Assembly (NCBI RefSeq): GCF_000144625.1
Contig: NC_014376.1
Coordinates: forward strand, 310,001-374,000
Reading direction: 5' to 3'
DNA length: 64,000 bases
From: [Clostridium] saccharolyticum WM1
GTDB taxonomy: Bacteria; Bacillota; Clostridia; Lachnospirales; Lachnospiraceae
Position numbers and translations under genes: made by a program. Numbering within the stretch: position 1 is the stretch's first letter; every line of letters begins with the position of its first letter. The notes below the pieces were generated by a model that was not told the origin of the DNA, made no database searches, and saw only the letters and a list, made by a program, of their open reading frames with translations. Positions 25,940-34,963 of the stretch are shown here, piece after piece.

Positions 25940-26110
25940 TTATGCTTCAGAAATAGCTCCTGTTGGACAGACACCTTCGCAAGCACCACAATCGATACAG
26001 GTATCAGCATCAATAACAAACTGAGAATCACCCTGGCTAATAGCGCTTACTGGGCACTCAGCTTCACAGCTTCCGCAGCTAACGCAAGCGTCACTAATAA
26101 CACGTGCCAT
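25940..26110 (-). CDS. Two-[4Fe-4S] ferredoxin
   Basis: A 56-residue gene starts at the ATG 26110-26108 with AAGGAGG upstream. The protein MARVISDACVSCGSCEAECP... has two CxxCxxCxxxCP motifs (CVSCGSCEAECP and CIDCGACEGVCP), each ligating one 4Fe-4S cluster. It is a low-potential electron carrier of anaerobes. It may supply electrons to the adjacent radical SAM activase PflA, but that is inferred from position only. Confidence 0.96.
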   Translation of the reverse strand: MARVISDACVSCGSCEAECPVSAISQGDSQFVIDADTCIDCGACEGVCPTGAISEA

Positions 26111-26199
26111 GACAAATTACCTCCTTATAATTTATAGATTTTTCTATATTTTATACTATTAATAGGAAATATTCAAGTAGTAAATGATACAATTCTTGT

Positions 26200-26973
26200 T
26201 TAAAATTGGGAGCAATACCGGTCGGGAACTCCTGTGCGGACATCCCTGATTCCGCTTAAGATGATCTTCTTGGCAGCGATAGCTCCTTCTTTTGACATTG
26301 GAGGAGTATCCTTTAAGGGATAGTCCATGCCAAGGCTTTCATATTTCACCTTTCCCATGTCGTGATAGGGCAGGACATCCAGGGCCTTTACATTCTTAAG
26401 CTCTCCGATAAAGCGCCCAAGCCTGTATAAATCAGGGGTCTGGTCTGTGATCTGGGGCACCACCACATGGCGGATCCATACCGGGATTTCTTTCTGGCTT
26501 AAATACCGGGCAAAGTCCAGAATGTTTTCATTGGACTGACCGGTTAGGACTTTATGCTTTGGGTCATCCATATGCTTGATGTCCAGCATGACAAGATCCG
26601 TATGTTCCAGAAGCCGGTCTATTTTATTCAGATAATCCGGACCATTCCTGTGGAACATGACGCCTGAAGTATCCAGACAGGTATGGATGTCTTTCTTTTT
26701 TGCAGCTTCAAAAAGCTCGGTCACAAAATCAAGCTGCATAAGGGGTTCCCCACCGGTGGCCGTTATGCCGCCGCCCCGGTAGAAATTCCGGGACGACTCA
26801 AACTGCTTTAACAGTTCCTCCGCAGTCATTGGCGTGCCTCCTGCCATTTTCCAGGTGTCTGGATTGTGGCAGTACTGGCAGCGCATGGGGCAGCCCTGCA
26901 AAAAAATCACCATACGTACGCCTGGCCCGTCAACAGTGCCGAAGCTTTCAATGGAATGGATATATCCTGTCAT
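26200..26973 (-). CDS. pflA: Pyruvate formate-lyase activating enzyme
   Basis: The 257-residue protein has the radical SAM motif CPMRCQYCHNPDTW (CxxxCxxC), GITATGGEPLMQ for SAM binding, and the typical N-terminus GYIHSIESFGTVDGPGVR. It uses SAM and an electron to place the glycyl radical on pyruvate formate-lyase. It lies 23 bases downstream of the separate glycyl-radical-domain gene and ends the pfl operon. Confidence 0.97.
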   Translation of the reverse strand: MTGYIHSIESFGTVDGPGVRMVIFLQGCPMRCQYCHNPDTWKMAGGTPMTAEELLKQFESSRNFYRGGGITATGGEPLMQLDFVTELFEAAKKKDIHTCLDTSGVMFHRNGPDYLNKIDRLLEHTDLVMLDIKHMDDPKHKVLTGQSNENILDFARYLSQKEIPVWIRHVVVPQITDQTPDLYRLGRFIGELKNVKALDVLPYHDMGKVKYESLGMDYPLKDTPPMSKEGAIAAKKIILSGIRDVRTGVPDRYCSQF

Positions 26974-26996
26974 ATAGATCGCCTTCTTTGCTGTTA

Positions 26997-27242
26997 TTAC
27001 ATATTGTTATGGAATGTACGGGATATTACTTCATCCTGCTGTTCCTTTGTCAATTTGATAAAATTCACCGCATATCCGGATACCCGTACGGTAAGCTGGG
27101 GGTAATTCTCCGGATGCTTCTGGGCATCTATTAGAGTATCGCGGGTGAATACATTGACATTTAGGTGGTGTCCGCCTTCCTCCACATAGCCATCCAATAA
27201 ATTTACAAGGTTATTGATTTGGGATTCGCTGATATTTGCCAT
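26997..27242 (-). CDS. grcA: Autonomous glycyl radical domain protein (GrcA/YfiD-like)
   Basis: The 81-residue protein matches the C-terminal domain of pyruvate formate-lyase: [20 protein letters not shown], then [15 protein letters not shown] with the radical glycine, then [22 protein letters not shown] precedes the ATG. Because the large PFL gene upstream stops just before this domain, this protein probably completes the enzyme in trans. E. coli YfiD instead repairs oxygen-damaged PFL. Confidence 0.93.
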   Translation of the reverse strand: MANISESQINNLVNLLDGYVEEGGHHLNVNVFTRDTLIDAQKHPENYPQLTVRVSGYAVNFIKLTKEQQDEVISRTFHNNM

Positions 27243-27270
27243 AATATAAACCTCCTTTTGTGCTTAAGTG

Positions 27271-27540
27271 CTAAAAAGTGTCTTCCATAAACAGCCGGTT
27301 GCTTTCCGGATCTTCCTCTTCCGTGTCCATTGCCTCAAACAGGGTGGGGACTCTGCAGGCAGAATTTCCGTCTGAGCAATCCGTGGAATTCATGGTGGTT
27401 ACTGATTTTGCCATTGTTTTATCCGTACTTACAATACCGTCTTCCGATACCCGGATGTTCATGTGACCCCCGTTACCGGCCATAAACTGATCCAGCATGG
27501 ATACGATATCCTCAATTTGCTTTTCCTTTGGGTCTGCCAT
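27271..27540 (-). CDS. Second PFL-domain-like small protein lacking the radical glycine (89 aa)
   Basis: The start is the ATG at 27540, eight bases after AAGGAG; an in-frame GTG at 27549 is less well placed. Residues 6-33 (IEDIVSMLDQFMAGNGGHMNIRVSEDG) resemble the beginning of the glycyl-radical domain. The RVSGYAV motif is absent, and the rest is a Ser/Thr/Cys-containing acidic tail (NSTDCSDGNSACRVP). It sits between the large PFL gene and grcA. It might be an assembly or regulatory paralogue. I do not recognise a defined function. Confidence 0.7.
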   Translation of the reverse strand: MADPKEKQIEDIVSMLDQFMAGNGGHMNIRVSEDGIVSTDKTMAKSVTTMNSTDCSDGNSACRVPTLFEAMDTEEEDPESNRLFMEDTF

Positions 27541-27598
27541 AACAGCCACTCCTTATTAAAATACCGCCGGATGATGCGGTCATGATTGGGTAGTTCTT

Positions 27599-29659
27599 TT
27601 AAACCTGATCTTCGTTAAGAGCCAGCTCTAAATCCACCTCTAAGTCTCCTGTAAAGATCTGGTCTTCTTTTCCTAAGGCACCTGGAACGATGGAGAAGGT
27701 ATTGGAGATACCATCCTGGGCATCCCTGAAAGGAAGCTTTGCCACCGAAGCCAGGGAAGCAACCGCACCATGGGTGTCCCGGTGATGCATGGGGTTTGCA
27801 CCTGGTGCAAATGCTTCTCCTTTTTTACGTCCGTCAGGAGTTGCTCCCGTATTTTTACCATAAACCACATTGGAGGTAATTGTCAAGATGGAGGTGGTAG
27901 GGATTCCTCCGCGGTAGGTGTGGTTCCCTTTTACATAATTCATGAAGGTGTGAACCAGTTCATTTGCAATCTGGTCTACCCGGTCATCATTATTGCCGTA
28001 TTTTGGGAAATCCCCCTCCACGATGTAATCGGTCACGATTCCGTTTTCATCCCGAACGGTTTTTACCTTGGCATACTTGATGGCTGATAAAGAATCGGCA
28101 ACTACGGATAGTCCTGCGATTCCGGTGGCGAACCAGCGGATCACCTTTTTATCGTGAAGTGCCATCTGAATGCGCTCATAGCTGTATTTGTCATGCATAT
28201 AGTGGATAATGTTCAATGTGTTTACATAAACCCTTGCAAGCCACTTCATCATGTCCTTATAGGCGTCCATCACTTCCTCATAATTCAGGTATTCAGAGGT
28301 GATGGGGCGGTATTTGGGGCCTACCTGCTTTTTGGTGACCTCGTCAATGCCACCGTTAATGGCGTATAACAGACATTTTGCCAGATTGGCCCTTGCGCCA
28401 AAGAACTGCATTTCCTTTCCCACCCTCATGGAAGATACGCAGCAGGCGATGGCATAATCATCTCCGTGGGTTACTCTCATTAAGTCATCGTTTTCATATT
28501 GAATGGAAGAAGACTCAATGGAGGTTTTGGCGCAGAATCGTTTAAAGTTTGCCGGCAGCTTTGTGGACCAGAGAACAGTCAGGTTTGGTTCCGGAGCAGT
28601 TCCCAGGTTTTTAAGGGTATGAAGGTAGCGGAAGGAGGTTTTTGTCACCAGATGGCGTCCGTCAATACCAACTCCTCCGATGGATTCTGTCACCCAGGTA
28701 GGATCGCCGGAGAACAGCTCATTGTATTCTGGTGTGCGGGCGAATTTGACCAGGCGGAGCTTCATGATAAAGTGGTCCACGAACTCCTGGATGTCTTCCT
28801 CAGTAAAGGTCCCTTCCTCTAAATCTCTTTGTGCGTAAACATCTATGAAGGTGGAGGTGCGGCCCAGGGACATGGCAGCTCCGTTCTGCTCCTTAACCGC
28901 GGCAAGATAGGCGAAATACATCCACTGGATGGCTTCCTTTGCATTGGCAGCCGGTTTGGAAAGATCAAAGCCATAGAGGCTTCCCAGTTTTTTCAGTTCC
29001 TTAAGGGCACGGATCTGTTCAGAAAGCTCCTCCCTTTCCCGGATTACATCAGAGTACATGATGGTGCGGGTGGTTGCCTTCTGCTCCTCCTTGTCCTCAA
29101 TCAGGCGGTCGATGCCGTAAAGGGCCACTCGGCGGTAATCTCCGATGATTCGTCCACGGCCATAAGCGTCGGGAAGGCCTGTGATGATGTGGTTGGAACG
29201 GCAGTCCCGCATTTCCTGGGTATAAGCGTCAAAAACACCGGCATTGTGTGTCTTTCTGTGAATCGTAAAAAATTCCCTGACTTCAGGATCAATGGTGTAG
29301 CCATTATCCGCACAGGCTTTTTCCGCCATGCGGATGCCGCCGTAAGGCTGCAAGGAACGCTTAAATGGCTTATCGGTCTGAAAACCTACAATAGTCTCTT
29401 TGTCTTTATTTAAATATCCCGGGCCGTGGGATACGATGGTGGAAATGATCTTTGTATCCATATCCAGCACGCCTCCGGCTTCCCGTTCCTGTCGGGATAA
29501 GTCCATGACCTGCGCCCAAAGTTCGTTTGTCGCTGTGGTCGGCCCGGCCAGGAAAGAATCATCGCCGTCATAAGGAGTGTAATTTTTCTGTATAAAGTCC
29601 CTGACGTTGATTTCCCGTTCCCAAACACCGCCCGTGAAAGCTCTCCATTCTGTTCTCAT
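27599..29659 (-). CDS. pflB: Formate C-acetyltransferase large part (lacks glycyl-radical domain)
   Basis: The start is the ATG at 29659 ([20 protein letters not shown]) after ACGGAGG. A 20-residue upstream extension lacks homology. The 686-residue protein carries the PFL barrel and the catalytic Cys-Cys pair in [15 protein letters not shown], and ends soon after [16 protein letters not shown]. Ordinary PFL (about 760 residues) continues with a radical domain, which here is the separate 81-residue gene; the sum is full length. The enzyme splits pyruvate with CoA to acetyl-CoA and formate. Confidence 0.95.
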   Translation of the reverse strand: MRTEWRAFTGGVWEREINVRDFIQKNYTPYDGDDSFLAGPTTATNELWAQVMDLSRQEREAGGVLDMDTKIISTIVSHGPGYLNKDKETIVGFQTDKPFKRSLQPYGGIRMAEKACADNGYTIDPEVREFFTIHRKTHNAGVFDAYTQEMRDCRSNHIITGLPDAYGRGRIIGDYRRVALYGIDRLIEDKEEQKATTRTIMYSDVIREREELSEQIRALKELKKLGSLYGFDLSKPAANAKEAIQWMYFAYLAAVKEQNGAAMSLGRTSTFIDVYAQRDLEEGTFTEEDIQEFVDHFIMKLRLVKFARTPEYNELFSGDPTWVTESIGGVGIDGRHLVTKTSFRYLHTLKNLGTAPEPNLTVLWSTKLPANFKRFCAKTSIESSSIQYENDDLMRVTHGDDYAIACCVSSMRVGKEMQFFGARANLAKCLLYAINGGIDEVTKKQVGPKYRPITSEYLNYEEVMDAYKDMMKWLARVYVNTLNIIHYMHDKYSYERIQMALHDKKVIRWFATGIAGLSVVADSLSAIKYAKVKTVRDENGIVTDYIVEGDFPKYGNNDDRVDQIANELVHTFMNYVKGNHTYRGGIPTTSILTITSNVVYGKNTGATPDGRKKGEAFAPGANPMHHRDTHGAVASLASVAKLPFRDAQDGISNTFSIVPGALGKEDQIFTGDLEVDLELALNEDQV

Positions 29660-29752
29660 AGTATTGTACCTCCGTAATATCTTCATGTATAAGCGTGAAT
29701 TATAAATGAGTGCCGGCAAAGATTATAATTCCTACAATCTTTGTATGAATAC

Positions 29753-29782
29753 ATTATATATGAATACTGTATACAATGTCAA
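29753..29782 (-). promoter_or_regulatory. Strong promoter of the pfl operon
   Basis: On the minus strand TTGACA (29782-29777), 18 bases, TATAAT (29758-29753). It lies about 95 bases before the pflB start, with an AT-rich leader. Confidence 0.8.
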
Positions 29783-29911
29783 GATGCATTCATGAGAAAA
29801 ATTCATTTATAAGACGCCGGAACGAAAAAAAGGAATTTAGTTCTTGCTAATCACATGGAAAAGTATTATATTAGAAAGACAGTAAGTACAATTTTTAAGG
29901 AGGAACACAAG

Positions 29912-30112
29912 ATGCAGATCCAGAAGGATATGTTAATAGGCGCACTGCTTGAGATGGACGAGAACATTGCACCTATGTTAATGCGCGCAGGTATGCATTG
30001 CCTCGGCTGCCCGGCATCTCAGGGTGAGTCCCTGGAGGAAGCCTGCCAGGTTCATGGAATAGACTGTGATGTTCTGGTTTCCCAGATTAACGAAGTGTTG
30101 GCAGACAGATAG
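29912..30112 (+). CDS. DUF1858 / hybrid-cluster-associated redox disulfide protein
   Basis: The start is the ATG at 29912 with AAGGAGG upstream. The 66-residue protein begins [21 protein letters not shown] and has the paired cysteines [17 protein letters not shown]. This is the DUF1858 family, often next to hybrid-cluster or anaerobic redox enzymes. A thiol-redox or metal-linked role is probable. It is divergent from the pfl operon. Confidence 0.85.
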   Translation: MQIQKDMLIGALLEMDENIAPMLMRAGMHCLGCPASQGESLEEACQVHGIDCDVLVSQINEVLADR

Positions 30113-30120
30113 AATATGTT

Positions 30121-30159
30121 ACAGGAGGCAGTCCTTAAGGACCAGCCTCCTGTTTTTTT
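30121..30159 (+). terminator. Terminator after the DUF1858 gene
   Basis: ACAGGAGGC (30121-30129) pairs with GCCTCCTGT (30145-30153), followed by seven Ts. Confidence 0.9.
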
Positions 30160-30241
30160 GGGGGCAACGAGCCGGGCGGACATGGCTGCAGGTTCCTCTG
30201 CGACTGCAGCGATAGCCATAAGAAATCGGGGAGCGGGTTTC

Positions 30242-30319
30242 TTATGGCTGCCGCTTATCCTCTCTGTAATGCATGGGGCTGACGCCGAATTCCTGCTTGA
30301 AGATTTTTGAAAAGGTTAG
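30242..30319 (-). pseudogene. Remnant of an AraC-family regulator C-terminus
   Basis: Twenty-five minus-strand codons before a stop read LTFSKIFKQEFGVSPMHYRE and a short tail. This is the end of an AraC-type DNA-binding domain (FSKxFKxxxGxSPxxYR). The rest of the gene is missing, since the alpha-galactosidase gene ends at 30325. It is a deletion scar, perhaps from a lost regulator. Confidence 0.72.
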
Positions 30320-30324
30320 ATCAA

Positions 30325-31647
30325 TTAACGGTACATTTTCATGTAATCGCCGTGGGCTTCTATGAGTTCGTCCACCATGGAACGGATATCCTTTAAACTA
30401 AGCTCGGCAGCAGTATGTGGATCCAGCATGGCAGCCTGGTATATGGTTTTTCTGTCTCTGGTATGGGCTGCTTCTATGGTGAGAAGCTGGGGATTGATGT
30501 TGGTCATATTCATGGCTGCCAGCTGGGTAGGGATACGGCCTACATGGCAGGGGGTGATCCCGCTTCCATCAACAAGACAGGGGACTTCCACACAGGCATC
30601 GGCAGGAAGATTATGGATCAGACCTTGGTTTAATACACTTGCGCCGATCTTGTATGGCTTGTTGGTCAGGATGGCTTCCATAATGTAGGAGGCGTATTCA
30701 CGGGAGCGGGTATGGGTGATCTCCCCATGATTTAATATAGAGTTTTTTTCCGCTTCCCATTCGTTGATCTGCTTGATGCAGCGTCTGGGATACTCATCCA
30801 GAGGGATCTGGAATTCATCGATCATATCCGGATATCCGGATTTTATAAACAATGGATTGTATTCCGCATTATGTTCACTGGATTCCGTACAATAATAGCC
30901 CAAATGGCTGATGTACTCCAAACGGACCATATCTTTATGCTTTTCCATCTGATTTTTCTCAAGGGCCTTCTGGCGGATCATAGGGTAGAGGTCATTACCC
31001 GCCTTGTCATGAAGCTTTAAGAGCCAGGCCATATGGTTGATTCCTGCAATCAGCTCGGTCCTACCCTCCAGCTTATCCTCCATGTCAAGCTCCTTTAATA
31101 GAGTTTCTGAGCATACCTGAACGCTGTGGCATAAGCCAATGGTTTTAATGGACGTATAGCGCTGCATGTAGCCGGTTAAGATTGCCATGGGATTGGTATA
31201 ATTTAAGAAATATGCATCAGGACAAACTTCTTCCATGTCTCTGGCAAAATCCTCCATAACAGGAATGGTCCTTAATCCCCTCATGATGCCGCCGATCCCA
31301 AGGGTATCCGCGATGGTCTGCCTTAAGCCATACTTTTTAGGGATCTCAAAGTCAATGATGGTACAGGGATCATATCCGCCTACCTGGATGGCGTTCACGA
31401 CAAAGGTGGCGCCGGACAGTGCCTTTTTCCGGTTTTCCACTCCCAGATAAGTTTTTATGTCAGCCCGCCCCTGATTCACATTTTTGTTGATTGCATTAAG
31501 AATCAGCTCTGAATCAGCAAGCCGGACCGGGTCAATGTCGTATAGGGCGATCTGAGCATCAGAAAGTACCGGTGTGCACATGCAGTCGCCCAGTACATTT
31601 CTGGCAAATATCGTGCTTCCAGCGCCCATAAAAGTTATTTTTACCAT
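30325..31647 (-). CDS. melA: Alpha-galactosidase/alpha-glucosidase, glycoside hydrolase family 4
   Basis: The 440-residue protein has the GH4 N-terminal NAD fold (KITFMGAGSTIFARNVLGD), NYTNPMAI, the Mn2+-binding Cys/His in GLCHSVQ, and the GINHMAW motif. GH4 enzymes use NAD+ and Mn2+ in an unusual redox-elimination mechanism in the cytoplasm. MelA-type alpha-galactosidase is the best match. AGGAGGAAG precedes the ATG. An AraC regulator gene is divergent, and no transporter is adjacent. Confidence 0.92.
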   Translation of the reverse strand: MVKITFMGAGSTIFARNVLGDCMCTPVLSDAQIALYDIDPVRLADSELILNAINKNVNQGRADIKTYLGVENRKKALSGATFVVNAIQVGGYDPCTIIDFEIPKKYGLRQTIADTLGIGGIMRGLRTIPVMEDFARDMEEVCPDAYFLNYTNPMAILTGYMQRYTSIKTIGLCHSVQVCSETLLKELDMEDKLEGRTELIAGINHMAWLLKLHDKAGNDLYPMIRQKALEKNQMEKHKDMVRLEYISHLGYYCTESSEHNAEYNPLFIKSGYPDMIDEFQIPLDEYPRRCIKQINEWEAEKNSILNHGEITHTRSREYASYIMEAILTNKPYKIGASVLNQGLIHNLPADACVEVPCLVDGSGITPCHVGRIPTQLAAMNMTNINPQLLTIEAAHTRDRKTIYQAAMLDPHTAAELSLKDIRSMVDELIEAHGDYMKMYR

Positions 31648-31668
31648 GTTTCTTCCTCCTTGTTTTCC

Positions 31669-31697
31669 TTGTCTGTCTTATGAGGATATTGTATAAT
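31669..31697 (+). promoter_or_regulatory. Promoter of the AraC-family gene
   Basis: TTGTCT (31669-31674), 17 bases, TATAAT (31692-31697), in the gap divergent from melA. Confidence 0.6.
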
Positions 31698-31764
31698 TGC
31701 AGCAGGAAAAAAGATAGGATGTTTGTTTCATGAATTTGTCGTTTTGTTGTATGGAGGGAGTATT

Positions 31765-32562
31765 ATGAATCAATCGGCAAGAGGATTGACCATTTATTAC
31801 TGCGGCCGTGAGCAGTGTGCATCCGGGCATTTTTTCGGACCTGCAATCCGGAAACATTATCTGATGCATGTGGTACTTGGGGGGAAAGGCCTCTACCGGG
31901 CAGGGGGCATGGAATATGCGTTAAAGGAAGGAGATGCATTTTTAATAAAGCCCCAGGAGGTTACTTATTATCAGGCGGATAAGGACGAGCCATGGGAATA
32001 TGCCTGGGCGGCTTTTGCCGGCACGGAAGCAGAGCGGCTTTTATCCGATTACCGCCAGGATGAAAACGGGTATGTATACCATTTTTCTCACGGAGAGGAA
32101 TGGCGTACTTCTATCGTTCAGCTGGCAGATGCCTTCCAGAGGGGGGGACACAATATGGATGAAATGGCGGGATACCTTTATCTATTGTTTTCCCGGTTTC
32201 CCATGCAGGACAGGGAAGGGGGAGAATACGAAAAAAGCTATTTGTCCCGTGCAGAGGGGTATATCCGCCATAATTACAGTTACCCCATTCAGATCGGAGA
32301 TGTTGCAAACTATGTGGGCATTGACCGGACCTATTTGTACAGGCTTTTTATGAAATACAAAAGCATCTCCCCCAAGCAGTATCTGACGGCCTACCGGATC
32401 ATGGAGGCAAAGCGTTTGCTGGAGGAAACAGGGCTGAGTATCACGGAAGCCGGTTTATCCTGCGGTTTTCATGATGCTTCGGTATTCTGCAAAAGTTTTC
32501 TAAAGACCGAGGGGGAATCCCCTCTCCAGTATCGGAAAAAGATACGGAAAGAGATTCGGTAA
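31765..32562 (+). CDS. AraC-family transcriptional regulator with cupin sensor domain
   Basis: The start is the ATG at 31765 after GGAGGGAG; an in-frame upstream ATG lacks a site. The 265-residue protein has an N-terminal AraC-ligand cupin (about 15-145; HYLMHVVLGGKGLYRAGG, EGDAFLIKPQEVTYY). The C-terminal half holds two helix-turn-helix motifs (IQIGDVANYVGIDRTYLYRLF and SITEAGLSCGFHDASVFCKSF). As a divergent neighbour it probably activates melA in response to an alpha-galactoside. Confidence 0.9.
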   Translation: MNQSARGLTIYYCGREQCASGHFFGPAIRKHYLMHVVLGGKGLYRAGGMEYALKEGDAFLIKPQEVTYYQADKDEPWEYAWAAFAGTEAERLLSDYRQDENGYVYHFSHGEEWRTSIVQLADAFQRGGHNMDEMAGYLYLLFSRFPMQDREGGEYEKSYLSRAEGYIRHNYSYPIQIGDVANYVGIDRTYLYRLFMKYKSISPKQYLTAYRIMEAKRLLEETGLSITEAGLSCGFHDASVFCKSFLKTEGESPLQYRKKIRKEIR

Positions 32563-32679
32563 ATATAACAAAATACCATGTACCTACCGGGACAATTATC
32601 AGGTCCTGAATCCGGTCAATGCCGGTTGGCTCAGGCTGAGGCTCCAGGGCTTTTGTGAGGATATTAAACAGGAATAAGA

Positions 32680-32714
32680 AAAATAGTCCGGTCAGGCATT
32701 GACTGGACTATTTT
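32680..32714. terminator. Bidirectional hairpin after the AraC gene
   Basis: AAAATAGTCC (32680-32689) pairs with GGACTATTTT (32705-32714). It ends the araC transcript; its last base adjoins the palindrome upstream of the YheO-type gene. Confidence 0.75.
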
Positions 32715-32733
32715 AATGTAATAAATTACATTA
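32714..32733. promoter_or_regulatory. Perfect 20-bp palindrome upstream of the YheO-type gene
   Basis: TAATGTAAT and ATTACATTA arms surround two As. The half AATAAATTACAT (32720-32731) recurs at 33656-33667, before the serine transporter gene. It is a candidate operator for the regulator encoded next to it. Confidence 0.5.
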
Positions 32734-32837
32734 TCTTTCAGGAACCTTTCATTTTTATTGAAAAAAATTTTACAGCATGTTATAATTCCTAAAAATAATG
32801 CATTATTCCTCAAAAACTGAGCATAGGGGATGATTAA

Positions 32838-33520
32838 ATGAAGGATTATAATGTGCACTTAACACTGATTGACAGAATTATCTTGGATTCCTATAAGATC
32901 ATGATGGAAGGGCTGGCGGATTACCTGGGGGAGGCTATGAGATGGTACTTCACAGTCTGGAAGATACGGAACATTCCGTCATTAAGATCATTAACGGACA
33001 CCACACAGGACGTACGGAAGGAATGCCGATTACGGACCTGGCTCTTCAGATGCTGGAAGAAATTGAAAAAGATGGTGAAAAGAGCTACATTTCCTATTTT
33101 ACCAAGAACAAAAAAGAAGAGCCATTAAAATCCTCCACCATTGTGGTACGGGGGGAGGAACGAAGGATCATCGGACTTTTATGTATCAATTTTTATTTGA
33201 ATACAGGTTTTGCCCAGATCCTGAACAGCTATATTCCTCAAATATCCACTCATTCCCTGGTTAAAACTGAAACTTTTGCAAATAATCTGGATGAACTGAT
33301 TTTCGGCAAAGTCCAAGAGGTTCGGAATGCGGTAATGGAAGATGACGGGATACTTCCGTCTCTTAAAAATAAGGAAATTATTAATTCCCTGCACCAACAG
33401 GGGGTTTTTACCCTGAAAGATGCGGTGGTAAAGGTAGCTGATTATCTGGGGATTTCTAAAAATACCGTATATATGCACATTCGGAATGCGGGAGTAAATA
33501 CAGAAAAGAAGAATGAATAA
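32838..33520 (+). pseudogene. YheO/TdcR-like PAS-HTH regulator, frameshifted
   Basis: From the ATG at 32838, codons 1-34 (ILDSYKIMMEGLADYLGE) match the start of YheO-like regulators. The continuation (YEMVLHSLEDTEHSVIKIINGHHTGRTEG...) is in the -1 frame, from about 32935 to 33520. A G5 run at 32927-32931 that was once G6 restores one frame (LGGGYEMVLHSL). The C-terminus has the YheO-type helix-turn-helix (FTLKDAVVKVADYLGISKNTVY). It precedes the serine transport/deaminase operon, which it would regulate. A mutation, phase-variable slippage or a sequencing error are all possible. Confidence 0.82.
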
Positions 33521-33550
33521 ACATTAATACAGTAGAACTTGTTGGCTAAG

Positions 33551-33601
33551 AAAAATCCTGCAGCTTTTTGTGCAATATTACAAAGAAACTGCGGGATTTT
33601 T
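33551..33601 (+). terminator. Terminator after the YheO-type gene
   Basis: AAAAATCCTGCAG (33551-33563) pairs with CTGCGGGATTTTT (33589-33601), with a 25-base loop and Ts in the descending arm. Confidence 0.75.
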
Positions 33602-33629
33602 GTTTGACTATTAGAAAAATATAATGACA

Positions 33630-33667
33630 TTGCATTCTGTATTACTTTATGATAAAATAAATTACAT
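33630..33667 (+). promoter_or_regulatory. Promoter and possible operator of the serine operon
   Basis: TTGCAT (33630-33635), 17 bases, TAAAAT (33653-33658). The -10 is overlapped by AATAAATTACAT (33656-33667), also found upstream of the YheO-type gene. Confidence 0.5.
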
Positions 33668-33721
33668 CAAATAAATTATTTAGATAAAATTTATTTCATT
33701 CAACGAAAGGAAGGTATTGAT

Positions 33722-34936
33722 ATGGAGGAAAGTAAAAAGAGTAAGAAAGGACTGGGATTGGTACCAAGACTGATTATTGCAATTATCATTGGTATTTTGA
33801 TTGGAAAGTACTGTCCCAGCTTTGTAACTTCAATATTGATTACCGCATCGGATTTGTTTAAACAGTTTTTAATGTTTATCATCCCTCTTATGGTCGTAGC
33901 TTTTGTTACCATGGGAATTGCGGACTTATCTCAGGGAGCCGGAAAGCTGCTGGCATTTACCGCAGCGGTTTCCTATGCATCCACACTTTTGGCAGGAAGT
34001 GCTGCTTATGCAGTTGCCAGTACGTTCTTTCCGTCTTTTGTAAATGAAGAGGTAGTTGCAAAGGTTGCATCTGCAAGTGATAAGGCCATCAGCGGATATT
34101 TTTCTCTGACCATCACACCGCTCCTTGAAACGACTGCAGCGGTTGCGCTGGCCTTTGTTCTGGGCGTATGCATCAGCACCATGCGGGGCAAAGAGATCGG
34201 AGATGCCCTGTACAATGTGATCAAAGAGTTTGCCGAAATTATTACAAAGGTGCTGGGACGTGTGATTATTCCGCTTCTTCCTTTGTATATCTGCGGAACG
34301 TTTGCCAAGATGACCTATCAGGGTACTACTTTTGCGATTATGTCCGTGCTTTGGAAGGTATTTCTGATTGTTATACTGCTTCATTTAATCTATCTGCTTG
34401 CTGCTTTTGGTCTTGCAGGTATATTGACCAAACGGAATCCAGTCACCATGCTGAAGAACCAGGTGCCCGGCTACTTAACTGCAATCGGCACCCAGTCTTC
34501 CGCAGCTACCATTCCGGTTAATATCAAATGTGCGGAAAGCAATGGCATTTCAGAAGAAATCCGTAATTTCGTTATTCCGCTGTGCGCGAACATTCATATG
34601 GCCGGTTCTATGATCACCATTACCTGCTGTGTGACTGCAACCCTTCTTATTTACGGTATGTCTCATGGCTTCCTTACCCTGTTTCCGTTTATCTGTGTAT
34701 TGGGAATCGCCCTGGTTGCGTCTCCGGGAGCTCCGGGTGGCTCCATCTTTACGGCGACTCCTTTCTTCCCGATTGTAGGGATACCGGCAGTAGGAGATAT
34801 TGCCAGCCTTCTTCAGGCAATGTATATAGCCCAGGACAGCTTTGGAACCGCTTGCAACGTATCGGGAGATAATGCCATCAGTGCACTGGTTGATATGTAC
34901 TACCACAAATATATTAAAAAGGACAATCTAGGTTAA
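33722..34936 (+). CDS. Dicarboxylate/amino acid:cation symporter, probable serine/threonine uptake
   Basis: The 404-residue protein has the DAACS fold with about eight membrane helices and two re-entrant loops. TAIGTQSSAATIPVNIKCAE is the Ser-rich HP1-like motif, and GAPGGSIFTATPFFPIVGIP and the NVSGDNAISALVDMYY end correspond to HP2 and helix 8. AAAGGAAGG lies upstream. Because sdaAB and sdaAA follow directly, serine or threonine with Na+ is the likely substrate (SstT-like role); glutamate is less likely. This comes from context. Confidence 0.85.
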   Translation: MEESKKSKKGLGLVPRLIIAIIIGILIGKYCPSFVTSILITASDLFKQFLMFIIPLMVVAFVTMGIADLSQGAGKLLAFTAAVSYASTLLAGSAAYAVASTFFPSFVNEEVVAKVASASDKAISGYFSLTITPLLETTAAVALAFVLGVCISTMRGKEIGDALYNVIKEFAEIITKVLGRVIIPLLPLYICGTFAKMTYQGTTFAIMSVLWKVFLIVILLHLIYLLAAFGLAGILTKRNPVTMLKNQVPGYLTAIGTQSSAATIPVNIKCAESNGISEEIRNFVIPLCANIHMAGSMITITCCVTATLLIYGMSHGFLTLFPFICVLGIALVASPGAPGGSIFTATPFFPIVGIPAVGDIASLLQAMYIAQDSFGTACNVSGDNAISALVDMYYHKYIKKDNLG

Positions 34937-34963
34937 GGTGACTGGGAAAGGAGAAGACCGTCT

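Noticed and set aside
28829..29413. 194-codon plus-strand frame opposite pflB
   Set aside because: It is a shadow of the highly conserved pflB coding strand.
30116..30310. 64-codon plus-strand frame after the DUF1858 gene
   Set aside because: It overlaps a clear terminator and is antisense to the AraC remnant.
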